Shown here one piece after another: positions 19,541 to 26,984 of a DNA stretch of 64,000 nt (position 1 is the stretch's first letter; each line of letters opens with the position of its first letter). Below the pieces are notes generated by a model. It worked only from the letters and a program-made list of their open reading frames with translations, made no database searches and was not told the origin of the DNA. The stretch covers positions 124,001-188,000 of the forward strand of contig NZ_JAKNTA010000004.1 in assembly GCF_022288725.1 (NCBI RefSeq). Reading direction: 5' to 3'. Position numbers and translations under genes: made by a program. The DNA is from Kitasatospora sp. A2-31. Its GTDB lineage: Bacteria > Actinomycetota > Actinomycetes > Streptomycetales > Streptomycetaceae.

Positions 19541-20206
19541 TCAGAGGCTGCGGGCGGTGATGTCACCGTGGGAGGTGGTGGCGCGGATGTCGAGTTCGGC
19601 GCTGCCGTTGTTCTTGAGGGCGTTGCTGATGCGGCCGTAGCCGGTGCCGGCGTCCAGGGTGGCCGAGACGCCGGCGGCGGCGCCGACGGTGATGTCGCCG
19701 GACCGGGTGCTGAGGACGACCGTGCCGCGGAGGGCCTCGGTGATCCGGATGTCGCCCCGCTGGGTGCTGATCTCGGCGGGGCCGTTGAGCCGGCCGATCT
19801 CGACGTCGCCGTCGGTCGCGGTGAGGCGGACGCTCGCGGCCTCGTCGATCTTGATCTGGCGGTACGCGCCGTCGAAGGCCACGTCGCCGAGGCGGCCGAC
19901 GCCGCGGAGCTCGGAGGCGGCGGTCCTGGCCTCGACGCGGGAGCCGACGGGCAGCTTGACGGTGACCTCCACGGAGCCGGAGGGGCCGAACAACTGGTTC
20001 CTGGATCCGGAGGCGTGGATCCGCAGGACGCCGTCGGCGTGGACGACGGTGGTCTGCTCGGCCGCCTGGACGTCGCGCCGCTTGGCGGGGTTGACCGGCC
20101 GGACCTCGACGGCGGTGTCGGTGCGGTCGGCGGCGATCAGCTGGATGCGCCCGGCGGGGATGTCCAGGACGACCGCGATCGGTGCGGGGGTGTCGAACTT
20201 CTGCAT
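19541..20206 (-). CDS. DUF4097 family beta-strand repeat protein
   Basis: A 221-residue protein of the DUF4097 family (putative adhesin-like beta-helix). The N-terminus reads MQKFDTPAPIAVVLDIPAGR, then regular beta-strand repeats such as VRLTATDGDVEIGRLNG, AEISTQRGDIRITEA and VVLSTRSGDITVGAA. No signal peptide, so it is probably cytoplasmic. The second of two adjacent ATGs is used because AGGAGG then sits at a normal distance. It is divergent from a winged-helix regulator, with palindromes in the shared 234-bp promoter region; this pairing is common in Streptomyces and suggests direct regulation. Confidence 0.82.
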   Translation of the reverse strand: MQKFDTPAPIAVVLDIPAGRIQLIAADRTDTAVEVRPVNPAKRRDVQAAEQTTVVHADGVLRIHASGSRNQLFGPSGSVEVTVKLPVGSRVEARTAASELRGVGRLGDVAFDGAYRQIKIDEAASVRLTATDGDVEIGRLNGPAEISTQRGDIRITEALRGTVVLSTRSGDITVGAAAGVSATLDAGTGYGRISNALKNNGSAELDIRATTSHGDITARSL

Positions 20207-20249
20207 CATGCCCTCCTGGGCTCGCTCTTTCTGACACCAGAAACGCTAC

Positions 20250-20374
20250 GTTGCTTTCCATTGAGTGGCAACCATCCCGTTGCGTGAAATCGGCATAACT
20301 GCAGGTAGTGGGTTCGAAATCGTTGCAACGGTTGCGAAGGTAACGCAATGGCGGCCGCGTCGGTCATTGCAATG
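20250..20374. promoter_or_regulatory. Cluster of TTGC/GCAA dyads in a divergent promoter
   Basis: Four inverted repeats built on the same half-site occur here: GTTGC...GCAAC (20250-20272), the perfect palindrome CGTTGCAACG (20321-20330), TTGCG-7-CGCAA (20332-20348) and the perfect palindrome CATTGCAATG (20365-20374). They lie between the divergent DUF4097 and HTH-regulator genes and are probable operators for that regulator. Confidence 0.6.
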
Positions 20375-20440
20375 GGTGAGAAGTGAACGCTATGCTGGGC
20401 CGGCAGGGCCCACCATGGACGACCCACCGAGGAGATCGCG

Positions 20441-21196
20441 ATGCCGGGAGGCAGGCTCACCCAGCAGGAACGCCAGCAGATCGCGCTGGGGCTGGCCGAC
20501 AGCCTCCCCTACGCCGAGATCGCGCGCCGCCTCGAACGTCCGACCTCGACGATCACGCGTGAGGTGATGCGCAACGGCGGTCCCACCGCCTACCGCGCCG
20601 ACCTGGCCCACCGGGCCACCGAACGCCGCGCCCACCGGCGCAAGCCCGCCTCCTCCCGCGGGCCGGAGGCCGTCCCCCAGCTGAACGGACGCGACGCCGA
20701 CGCCGTGCGCGACTTCGAGGAGATGCTCACCACCGTCCTCATGCAGTCGGGCCTGCCCAAGATGACGGCGCGGGTGATGGCGAGCCTCTACGCCACCGAC
20801 GCGGGCAGCCTCACCGCGTCCGAGCTCGCCCAGCGCCTCCAGGTCAGTCCGGCGTCCATCTCCAAGGCGATCACGTTCCTGGAGAGCCTGGACCTCGTCC
20901 GCCGGGAACGCGACGAGCGCCGCCGCGAGCGCTACATCGTCGACGACGACCTCTGGTACCAGTCGATGATCCGCAGCGCCCGGGACAACGCCAAGTTCGT
21001 CGAGGCCGCACGTCAGGGCGTCACCATCCTCGGCCCCGGCACCCCGGCCGCCACCCGTCTGGAGAACGTCGCCCGCTTCCTCGACTTCGTCTCCGAGGGC
21101 ATCATGCGCGCTGCGGAGCAGGCCCGCGAAGTCCTCTACACCCGGGCCGAACCCCCCGCGGCCCCGGCCGCCGAACCGACCCCGGACCGCGGCTAG
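20441..21196 (+). CDS. HTH_38 - MarR/GbsR-type winged-helix regulator
   Basis: A 251-residue DNA-binding protein with two different HTH regions. Residues 1-45 (GRLTQQERQQIALGLADSLP, EIARRLERPTSTITREVMRN) form an IS30-transposase-type HTH_38. Residues ~80-200 form a MarR/GbsR-type winged helix (LTASELAQRLQVSPASISKA, FLESLDLVRRERDERRRERY). The remaining C-terminus is an effector/dimer helix region. GGAGATCGCG precedes the ATG. Divergent from the DUF4097 gene, it probably represses it and itself through the TTGCAA palindromes. The ligand is unknown. Confidence 0.85.
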   Translation: MPGGRLTQQERQQIALGLADSLPYAEIARRLERPTSTITREVMRNGGPTAYRADLAHRATERRAHRRKPASSRGPEAVPQLNGRDADAVRDFEEMLTTVLMQSGLPKMTARVMASLYATDAGSLTASELAQRLQVSPASISKAITFLESLDLVRRERDERRRERYIVDDDLWYQSMIRSARDNAKFVEAARQGVTILGPGTPAATRLENVARFLDFVSEGIMRAAEQAREVLYTRAEPPAAPAAEPTPDRG

Positions 21197-21332
21197 GCGG
21201 CGCCGGGGCGCCGTCGGCGGGGCGGCCGGATGCCGCGCGATCCGGTGATCCCTCTCGACCGCCGTGACGCCGCCCGGCGTTGCCGTTCGGCCCGGGGCGC
21301 TCGGCCGGGGCGGGCGGCCGGGCGGGGCCGCT

Positions 21333-23162
21333 TCACGTCGCGGGGTGGGGGGCGCGGCGGGGCGCGGCGGCCTTGCGGGCGTGCAGGACACTGGCGTCCA
21401 GGGGCAGCGGCGAGCGGTCCACGAGGGTGAGCCCCGCGTCGGCGAGCAGCCGGGCGTAGTGGTCCTCGCGGCGTTCCCGACCGCCGACGTTGCACATCAT
21501 GTGCAGGTCCCAGGCGGTGGCCAGGGAGGCCGAGCCGTCGGCGGGAAGGATGCGCTCGACGACGAGCAGGTCGGCGTGGGCGGGCATCGCACGGGCGCAG
21601 TGGCGCAGGATCTCGCGGCAGCGTTCGTCGTCCCAGTCGTGCAGCACCCGGGAGAGGAGGTAGACGTCGCCACCCGCGGGGACGTCTGCGAAGTCGCCCG
21701 TCCGGTAGCTGCACCGGTCGCCGCAGCCGGCCGCGTCCAGCCGGCGGCGGGCGGCCTCGACGACGTGCGGGCGTTCGAGCAGGACGCCGTGCAGGCGGGG
21801 GGGCGCGCCGAGGACGCGGCCGAGCAGTTCGCCGTTGCCGCCGGCGACGTCGACGACGGTCGCGCCGGCCGGTGCCCGGCCGGCGGCCGTGAGGACGGGG
21901 TGGGCGGGGAGCGGCTCGAACATGTGGGAGCTCGCGGCCATGGACCGGTCGAACAGGTCGGCGAGCTCGGGGTCGCGGGCGAAGTGGTCGAAGTGGTTCT
22001 CGCCGAAGAGGTGGTCGAAGGCGGTCTCCCCGGTCCGCACGGTGTGCGCGAGGCCGGCGAAGGAGCGGTAGAACGGGCCGCCGTACAGCAGGGCCAGCGG
22101 GCGCAGCGACCCCGGGGCGTCGGCGCGCAGCAGGGCGCCGACGTCGGTGAGCCGGAAGGCCTCGCCCTCCCGGACCACGACGCCGAGCATCGCGAGGTAG
22201 CGCAGCAGCGTGGCGAGGCTGCCCGGGTGGGCGCCGAGCCGCCGGGCCAGCGCCTCGCCGTCCACGGCGGCGCCCGTGTCCATGGCGTCGGGCACGCCGA
22301 GCTGGGCGCAGGCCGCGAGGGCCTGGGTCGTCCACGCGCCGGTGAGCCGGCGCAGGAGGGCCTCGGCGGGGTGCTGTGCGCGCTGCTCGTCCAGGTGGGC
22401 GGCGAGCACGTCGCGGTGGTCGCCGTGCGCGTAGAGCTCCACCCGCCGGTAGCCGGCCCGGGAGCCGGCGGGCGCGGTGAAGTAGAGGACCGTGCCGTCC
22501 TCGTGGGGGTTGTAACCGCCGCCGTCGGCGGTCGCCCCGTGGCGCGTGAGGATCGCGCACAGGCCGCGCAGCACCAGCGGGTCCGGCCGGACGACCTCGA
22601 AGGCGAGGTGCGCCTCGTGCTGATGGGCCCGCTCGTGCTCGGCCAGACCGTCCAGGTCGGAGCCCGGCGCCACGGTCAGAGTGAACACCTCGACCGTGCG
22701 GTGCGCCCCGTCGCTGCCGCGGACGGCGGGGCGCAGGATGCCGACGTCGAGTTCGCCCGGGTCGCGCCGGTGTCGCAGGGCGAGCCGCTGCCGGACGACG
22801 ACGCTGGGGTGGGCGGGGGTGTCGGCGGCCAGCCCACAGGCGGCCAGGTCCGTGCGCAGGGCCTGCGGACCCGGCGGGAAGACCAGCAGCGCCGCGTGCG
22901 CGAACCGGGTGTGCCGGGCCAGGGCGCGTAGTTCGGGGCCGTCGAGACCGGGCAGCAGGAGCGGGAGCAGGGCGGCGGTGTCCTGCTGCCGGACGAAGTC
23001 GGCCGTCGCGCGCAGCCGGGCCGCGTCGTCCGGGCGGGTCGTGGCGGCGGTGGGCAGCGCGCCGGTGGCCAAGGCGCCGCCGGGCAGCGCGCCGCCGGGC
23101 AGGGCAGCGGCGGGCAGGGCGCCGGTGGGCGCGGCAGGGGGAGTGGGGGCGGTCGTGGTCAT
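21333..23162 (-). CDS. VOC-like domain fused to class I O-methyltransferase
   Basis: A 609-residue protein. After a low-complexity leader of GALP/GGAL repeats (about 10-40), residues ~45-290 have a pattern compatible with a vicinal-oxygen-chelate fold (HLAFEVVRPDPLVLRGLCAI, EDGTVLYFTAP, YRRVELYAHGDH); this is inference. Residues ~300-600 are an acetylserotonin-O-methyltransferase-type enzyme: winged-helix dimerisation region, SAM motif VVDVAGGNGELLGRVL, GDFADVPAGGDVYLLSRVLH (with the general-base HDWDDERC) and LLVVERILP. It lies 38 bp downstream of a PobA-like monooxygenase and is probably cotranscribed with it, suggesting hydroxylation and O-methylation of one aromatic substrate. Confidence 0.8.
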   Translation of the reverse strand: MTTTAPTPPAAPTGALPAAALPGGALPGGALATGALPTAATTRPDDAARLRATADFVRQQDTAALLPLLLPGLDGPELRALARHTRFAHAALLVFPPGPQALRTDLAACGLAADTPAHPSVVVRQRLALRHRRDPGELDVGILRPAVRGSDGAHRTVEVFTLTVAPGSDLDGLAEHERAHQHEAHLAFEVVRPDPLVLRGLCAILTRHGATADGGGYNPHEDGTVLYFTAPAGSRAGYRRVELYAHGDHRDVLAAHLDEQRAQHPAEALLRRLTGAWTTQALAACAQLGVPDAMDTGAAVDGEALARRLGAHPGSLATLLRYLAMLGVVVREGEAFRLTDVGALLRADAPGSLRPLALLYGGPFYRSFAGLAHTVRTGETAFDHLFGENHFDHFARDPELADLFDRSMAASSHMFEPLPAHPVLTAAGRAPAGATVVDVAGGNGELLGRVLGAPPRLHGVLLERPHVVEAARRRLDAAGCGDRCSYRTGDFADVPAGGDVYLLSRVLHDWDDERCREILRHCARAMPAHADLLVVERILPADGSASLATAWDLHMMCNVGGRERREDHYARLLADAGLTLVDRSPLPLDASVLHARKAAAPRRAPHPAT

Positions 23163-23200
23163 GGCGGGGGCGTCCTCGTTCCGGTGCTCGGGGGTGGCGC

Positions 23201-24409
23201 TCAGACGCCGACGTAGTTCTCGGCGAACCAGTCCTGGTGGGTGCGCGAGGTGCGCAGCGACTCCAGGCGCGCGCGGCGCAGGGAGTCGTCGAACGGCGAC
23301 CGGCCGTGCGGTCCGGGAACGGCGTGCAGCAGGCGGACCATCCAGTGCGAGAACTCCTGGGCGCGCCAGATGTGCGCCAGGCAGCGGCGCGAGTACTGGT
23401 CCAGGGCGCGGGGGTCGCCGTGCACGAGGTCGTCGACGAGGGCCTCGGCGAGGAGCTCCGCCGCCAGCACGGCGAGGTTGGCGCCCTTGGCGGCGGAGGG
23501 GCTGAGCAGGCTCGCGGCGTCGCCGGCGAGCAGCAGCGCGCCGTGGCGCAGCGGCTCGACGACGTCGGAGTCGAGGTCGACGACGGCGCGGTGGATGACC
23601 GGGCCGTGGTGTAGCGGGCCGTGTTCGGCGGCACGCATCCGCAGGTCCAGCTCGCGCCAGATGCGCTCCTCGGTCCAGGCGTCGGCCGGGGTGCCGCGGG
23701 GGCACTGCAGGTAGTAGCGGGTGACCTCGGCGGTGCGGGCCATGTGGCCGGCGAAGCCGCGCCGGTGCACGGCGTAGCCGACGGCGTCGAGGCTGGGCGG
23801 CGCCTGGACCAGCAGGCCGAGCCAGCTGGCGCCGTGGTCGTGGTGGTGGCGCAGGGTGCCCGGGGGCAGCGAGCGCCGCGCGGCGCCGTGGCGGCCGTCG
23901 CAGCCGGCGACGTAGCGGGCCCGCCACCGGGTGGGGCGGCCGTCCTTCTCGCGGGCCGTGACGGTCGGGTGCGGGCCGTCCGCGTCGTGCACGGCCAGCG
24001 CCTCGGTCTCGAAGCGGATCCGGCCGCCGGCGTCGAGGAACCGGTTCAGCAGGTCGGTGACCAGCTCCTGCTGGGGGTAGACGGTGTGCCGTTCGCCGCG
24101 GCCGAGGCGGCCGTAGTCCAGCCGGAAGCGGCCGTCCTCGGTGCGGAACTCGCAGGTGCCGTGGGCCCGGCCGGCGCGGTGCAGGCCGTCGGCGAGGCCG
24201 TGACGCTCCAGGATCCGCACGGTGTTGGCGGCGAGGAAGCCGGCGCGGGCCCTGGTCCGGACGTGGTCCTGGTCGGCGCGTTCCAGGACGACGCAGTCGA
24301 CGCCGCTGCCGTGCAGGAGGTTGGCGAGGACCAGCCCGGCGGGCCCGGCACCGAGGATGACCACGTCGGCCGTTCCGCCGGCCGCTCGATCGTTCTGACG
24401 TTCCGTCAC
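23201..24409 (-). CDS. PobA-like FAD-dependent aromatic monooxygenase
   Basis: A 402-residue class A flavoprotein hydroxylase. The N-terminal dinucleotide fold is VVILGAGPAGLVLANLLH (about 15-32). The DG motif is YVAGCDGRHGAARRSL and the GD motif is LLLAGDAASLLSPSAAKGAN, both closely resembling 4-hydroxybenzoate 3-hydroxylase; the C-terminus HQDWFAENYVG is also PobA-like. Expected to hydroxylate a phenolic acid ortho to its hydroxyl using NAD(P)H and O2. The GTG start has no obvious RBS, so it may be leaderless. It heads a two-gene unit with the O-methyltransferase fusion. Whether the unit belongs to the NRPS pathway is not shown. Confidence 0.85.
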   Translation of the reverse strand: MTERQNDRAAGGTADVVILGAGPAGLVLANLLHGSGVDCVVLERADQDHVRTRARAGFLAANTVRILERHGLADGLHRAGRAHGTCEFRTEDGRFRLDYGRLGRGERHTVYPQQELVTDLLNRFLDAGGRIRFETEALAVHDADGPHPTVTAREKDGRPTRWRARYVAGCDGRHGAARRSLPPGTLRHHHDHGASWLGLLVQAPPSLDAVGYAVHRRGFAGHMARTAEVTRYYLQCPRGTPADAWTEERIWRELDLRMRAAEHGPLHHGPVIHRAVVDLDSDVVEPLRHGALLLAGDAASLLSPSAAKGANLAVLAAELLAEALVDDLVHGDPRALDQYSRRCLAHIWRAQEFSHWMVRLLHAVPGPHGRSPFDDSLRRARLESLRTSRTHQDWFAENYVGV

Positions 24410-25005
24410 GAGAAGTGGATCATAGCCACCGGTAGATACACGGACCGGCCGAAATCACCCGGGGGTGTGAATAGCGTGATGATCTCCATGTCACCGGGCG
24501 GTGGGCGCCGGGGGCGGGCGGCGCGGGCCGTCAGCGGAAGCCACCGTCGATGATTCGTCCCTCTCGTCGGTGGGGTGGGGTGCTGGGCCGCCCGGGGCCG
24601 GTCCACTGCGGAGGCTCCGCACCGGACCGGCCCCGGGCGGGCGGATCAGGCCGGCTCCTGCCGGATCAGGCGCCGCAGCTCGGTGAGCGGGAGCTTCGGG
24701 CCGTGGGCCACCAGCTCCAGCAGGAACGCCCACCGGCGCATCACGGCGCGGCGTGGCCGGAGCCGTCGCCGTGCGCGCCAGGGCGGCGTAGTCGTCCAAG
24801 GTGAGCGGCGGCTTCGCCACGGTTCGGGCCGGTCGGCTGCGGGTATTTCCGGATTTCGATGTCTGGGCGGACGCGATTCTCCCCGTCGGGCGGCCCAGGG
24901 GACGTCCTCGATTAGACCGCCACCGGTTGGCCGCGTCCTTCTCCACAGGCGGCCCGGCAGCCTGCTGCCGCGGCCGACCGGACGCGGTCCGCGAAATCCG
25001 GGGAA
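24410..25005. other. Intergenic region with an unassigned frameshifted small ORF
   Basis: No clear gene. On the minus strand (about 24655-24825) two adjoining frames read VAKPPLTLDDYAALARTATA and MRRWAFLLELVAHGPKLPLT (ending LRRLIRQEPA, stop). A one-base shift near 24750 would join them into a ~57-residue product of unknown family. There is no good RBS. It may be a remnant or a sequencing-sensitive small gene. The region also separates the left accessory DNA from the lipopeptide cluster. Confidence 0.3.
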
Positions 25006-25021
25006 CTGGCAGCTTGCTGCA
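25006..25021 (+). promoter_or_regulatory. Cluster motif copy A, upstream of the ACP operon
   Basis: CTGGCAGCTTGCTGCA, 99 bp before the ACP start codon. Matches 15 of 16 positions of the copies at 31454 and 59026, in the same orientation and at a similar distance from the start. It contains a GCA(A/G)-C-TTGC partial dyad. Probable regulator-binding site of the cluster. Confidence 0.65.
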
Positions 25022-25120
25022 CCTGTTATTGCCCGGTGCCCCTGACTCGGATTCACTTGCCTGCAATCCGCCATGCCACGAATTGGTGGGAATTACCGGG
25101 ACGACAGGAGTCTGATCGAT

Positions 25121-25372
25121 ATGGGCGACACCTACGACGAGCGATTTGCGGAGATCAAGGAGATCGTCTGCGACATTCTCGAGCTCGAGGAGGACGAGGT
25201 CACCGAGACCAGCCTCTTCAAGGAGGAGCACGACGCGGACTCGCTGCGCGCCATCGAGATCCTGGCCGCGCTGGAGAAGCGGTTCGGCATCGTCATCGAC
25301 CAGGCCGAGCTGGCCCGCATGGTTCACCTCAAGGGTGTGTACGAGGTCGTCAGCGAAGGCGCGGGCTGGTAG
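25121..25372 (+). CDS. Acyl carrier protein
   Basis: An 83-residue discrete ACP. The phosphopantetheine attachment site is Ser41 in HDADSLRAIEIL. Flanking helices are FAEIKEIVCDILELEEDEV and AALEKRFGIVIDQAELARMV, acidic as usual for type II PKS/FAS carriers. The start at 25121 (MGDTYDERF) follows GACAGGAGT; the in-frame ATG at 25073 would add a non-family leader. It is the first gene of an operon with a ketoreductase, an isomerase and a phytoene-dehydrogenase-like enzyme, so it probably carries the growing polyene/cinnamoyl chain rather than serving general fatty acid synthesis. Confidence 0.92.
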   Translation: MGDTYDERFAEIKEIVCDILELEEDEVTETSLFKEEHDADSLRAIEILAALEKRFGIVIDQAELARMVHLKGVYEVVSEGAGW

Positions 25373-25424
25373 TCCCGGCGGGCTGATCGCGGACGACGCG
25401 ATCCGGTGAAGGACGAGGACTGCT

Positions 25425-25455
25425 GTGGCCGTCGGGCGATCCGCCCGACCGCCAC
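25425..25455 (+). terminator. Strong hairpin between ACP and ketoreductase genes
   Basis: Arms GTGGCCGTCGGGCG (25425-25438) and CGCCCGACCGCCAC (25442-25455) pair with one mismatch around a 3-nt loop. There is no T-tract. It lies within the apparent operon and so may be an attenuator or processing site that lets ACP be made in excess over the enzymes. Confidence 0.45.
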
Positions 25456-25536
25456 GCAGGACTTGTCCGGCACCAAGCCACGGACGTCATGACGCACGCC
25501 GCCGCGCAGCAGCGGCCCGGATCAACAGAGGAATCC

Positions 25537-26283
25537 ATGGCGGAGAAGAAGAACCGGGTTGCCCTGGTCACCGGTGGATCGCGTGGTATCGGCCGGGCGA
25601 CCGTGCTGCGCCTGGCTCAGGACGGATACGACGTCGCCTTCTGCTACCAGGCGAACCAGGAGGCGGCCGACACCGTCGCGAAGGAGGCGGCAGGGAGCGG
25701 GGCGCGGATCCTGGCCCGGCGGGCCGACGTGTCGGACATGGAGTCCGTCCGAGCCCTGGTCCGGGCGGCCGAGCAGGAACTCGGGCCGATCGACGTCGCG
25801 GTCACTGCGGCCGGGATCACCCGGGACAACCCGCTGGTCATGATGGGAGACCATGACTGGCACCAGGTCATGGACGTCAACCTCGACGGCGTCTACCACC
25901 TTTGCCGCTCCGTCGTCTTCGAGATGATGAAGCGGAAGTCCGGCTCGATCGTCAACCTCTCCTCGGTCGCCGGGGTGTACGGTCACGCCGGCCAGACGAA
26001 CTACGCGGCCTCCAAGGCGGGCATCATCGCCTTCTCCCGGTCGCTGGCCAAGGAGGTCGGCCGCTACGGGATCCGGGTCAACACCGTCGCCCCGGGCTTC
26101 ATCGAGACGGACATGACCGCGGTGCTTGAGGGCAAGACCCGCAAGGAGGCGCTGGCCTCCGTTCCGCTGCGGCGGATGGGGCAGCCGGAGGAGGTCGCCG
26201 ACCTGGTCGCGTACCTCGCCTCCGACCGCGCGGCGTACATCACCGGCGCCGTCCTGCAGATCGACGGCGGCATCGCCATCTGA
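25537..26283 (+). CDS. FabG-type 3-oxoacyl-ACP reductase (ketoreductase)
   Basis: A 248-residue classical SDR that reduces 3-ketoacyl-ACP with NADPH. Cofactor motif TGGSRGIGRA (residues 12-21), structural motif AAG at 91-93, the catalytic Ser in VNLSSVAGVYG (142/143), and Tyr156 and Lys160 in NYAASKAG. The C-terminus ITGAVLQIDGGIAI is FabG-like. The start at 25537 follows AGAGGAATCC; the ATG at 25489 lacks an RBS. Adjacent to an ACP, it is likely the ketoreductase of the type II PKS-like acyl pathway that makes the lipid or cinnamoyl group. Confidence 0.92.
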   Translation: MAEKKNRVALVTGGSRGIGRATVLRLAQDGYDVAFCYQANQEAADTVAKEAAGSGARILARRADVSDMESVRALVRAAEQELGPIDVAVTAAGITRDNPLVMMGDHDWHQVMDVNLDGVYHLCRSVVFEMMKRKSGSIVNLSSVAGVYGHAGQTNYAASKAGIIAFSRSLAKEVGRYGIRVNTVAPGFIETDMTAVLEGKTRKEALASVPLRRMGQPEEVADLVAYLASDRAAYITGAVLQIDGGIAI

Positions 26284-26290
26284 TCCCGCC

Positions 26291-26319
26291 GCGGCCGGCC
26301 CACCCGGTGGGCCGGCCGC
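26291..26319 (+). terminator. Perfect 13-bp-stem hairpin after the ketoreductase gene
   Basis: GCGGCCGGCCCAC (26291-26303) and its exact complement (26307-26319) flank a 3-nt loop, 7 bp after the ketoreductase stop. Followed by a C/T-rich run. Possible partial terminator inside the operon. Confidence 0.55.
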
Positions 26320-26359
26320 ACCCTTTCCCGCATGTTCCCTCGCTCTCTTGGAGACGGTC

Positions 26360-26977
26360 ATGGCCACGCGGCCTCGCTGGTACTTCTCGCTGCGCAGCCC
26401 GTACTCGTGGATGGCCTTCCGGGATCTGGTCACCCGCTACGCCGACGTGGCCGACCGGATCGACTGGTTCCCGTACTGGGAGCCGGGCCTGCAGATACAG
26501 CGGCAACTGAACGAGTCGGGCATGGAGTTGGCTTACGTGCCGATGACCCGCGAAAAGCACATGTACATCCTGCAGGACACCCGCCGGCTGTGCCAGGAGC
26601 GCGGTCTGGAGATGACATGGCCGGTGGACCGCGACCCCGACTGGGACATCTCGCACCTGGCCTACCTCAGGGCTGAGGACCTTGGCCTGGGACGCGAGTA
26701 CATCGACCTGGTCTCCCAGGCGCGCTGGGCGCGAGGTGAGGACATCTCGGACCCGGAGGTGGTCGCCGGGGTGGCGCGCCGGCTCGGGCTGGACGAGCAC
26801 GTCCTGGCCCTCGCCCACCAGGACGAGGGGTTGCGGCAGCGCGGTGTGGCCGCGCTCACCAAGGTGTATCAGGACGGAGTCTTCGGGGTGCCGTTCTTCA
26901 TCGACGGCTTCGAGAAGTTCTGGGGCATCGACCGCCTGCCCGGCTTCGTCGCCGCCGTCCGGGCAAAGCAGGACTGA
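26360..26977 (+). CDS. DsbA-superfamily isomerase (HCCA isomerase-like)
   Basis: A 205-residue thioredoxin-fold protein of the DsbA/kappa-GST group. It begins with WYFSLRSPYSWMAF, where SPYS replaces the CxxC of true DsbA, as in 2-hydroxychromene-2-carboxylate isomerases. A long helical insertion follows, then the cis-Pro loop in DGVFGVPFFIDGFEKFWGID. Such proteins catalyse glutathione-like or cofactor-free cis/trans isomerisation. In type II PKS cinnamoyl-lipid clusters an isomerase is proposed to set the double-bond geometry needed for ring closure; this gene's place between a ketoreductase and a phytoene-dehydrogenase-like gene fits that role (inference). GGAGA precedes the ATG; it ends 7 bp before the next gene. 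Confidence 0.8.
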   Translation: MATRPRWYFSLRSPYSWMAFRDLVTRYADVADRIDWFPYWEPGLQIQRQLNESGMELAYVPMTREKHMYILQDTRRLCQERGLEMTWPVDRDPDWDISHLAYLRAEDLGLGREYIDLVSQARWARGEDISDPEVVAGVARRLGLDEHVLALAHQDEGLRQRGVAALTKVYQDGVFGVPFFIDGFEKFWGIDRLPGFVAAVRAKQD

Positions 26978-26984
26978 CGGCCTC

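Noticed and set aside
21264..22931. 555-codon plus-strand frame opposite the methyltransferase
   Set aside because: Antisense shadow; the minus strand shows SAM-binding motifs and normal codon bias.
24410..25005. CRISPR array, tRNA or riboswitch in the long gap before the ACP gene
   Set aside because: No regular repeats, cloverleaf or known aptamer pattern seen; only the cluster motif at 25006 stands out.
26360..26977. Calling the DsbA-like protein a thiol oxidoreductase
   Set aside because: The CxxC active site is replaced by SPYS and there is no signal peptide.
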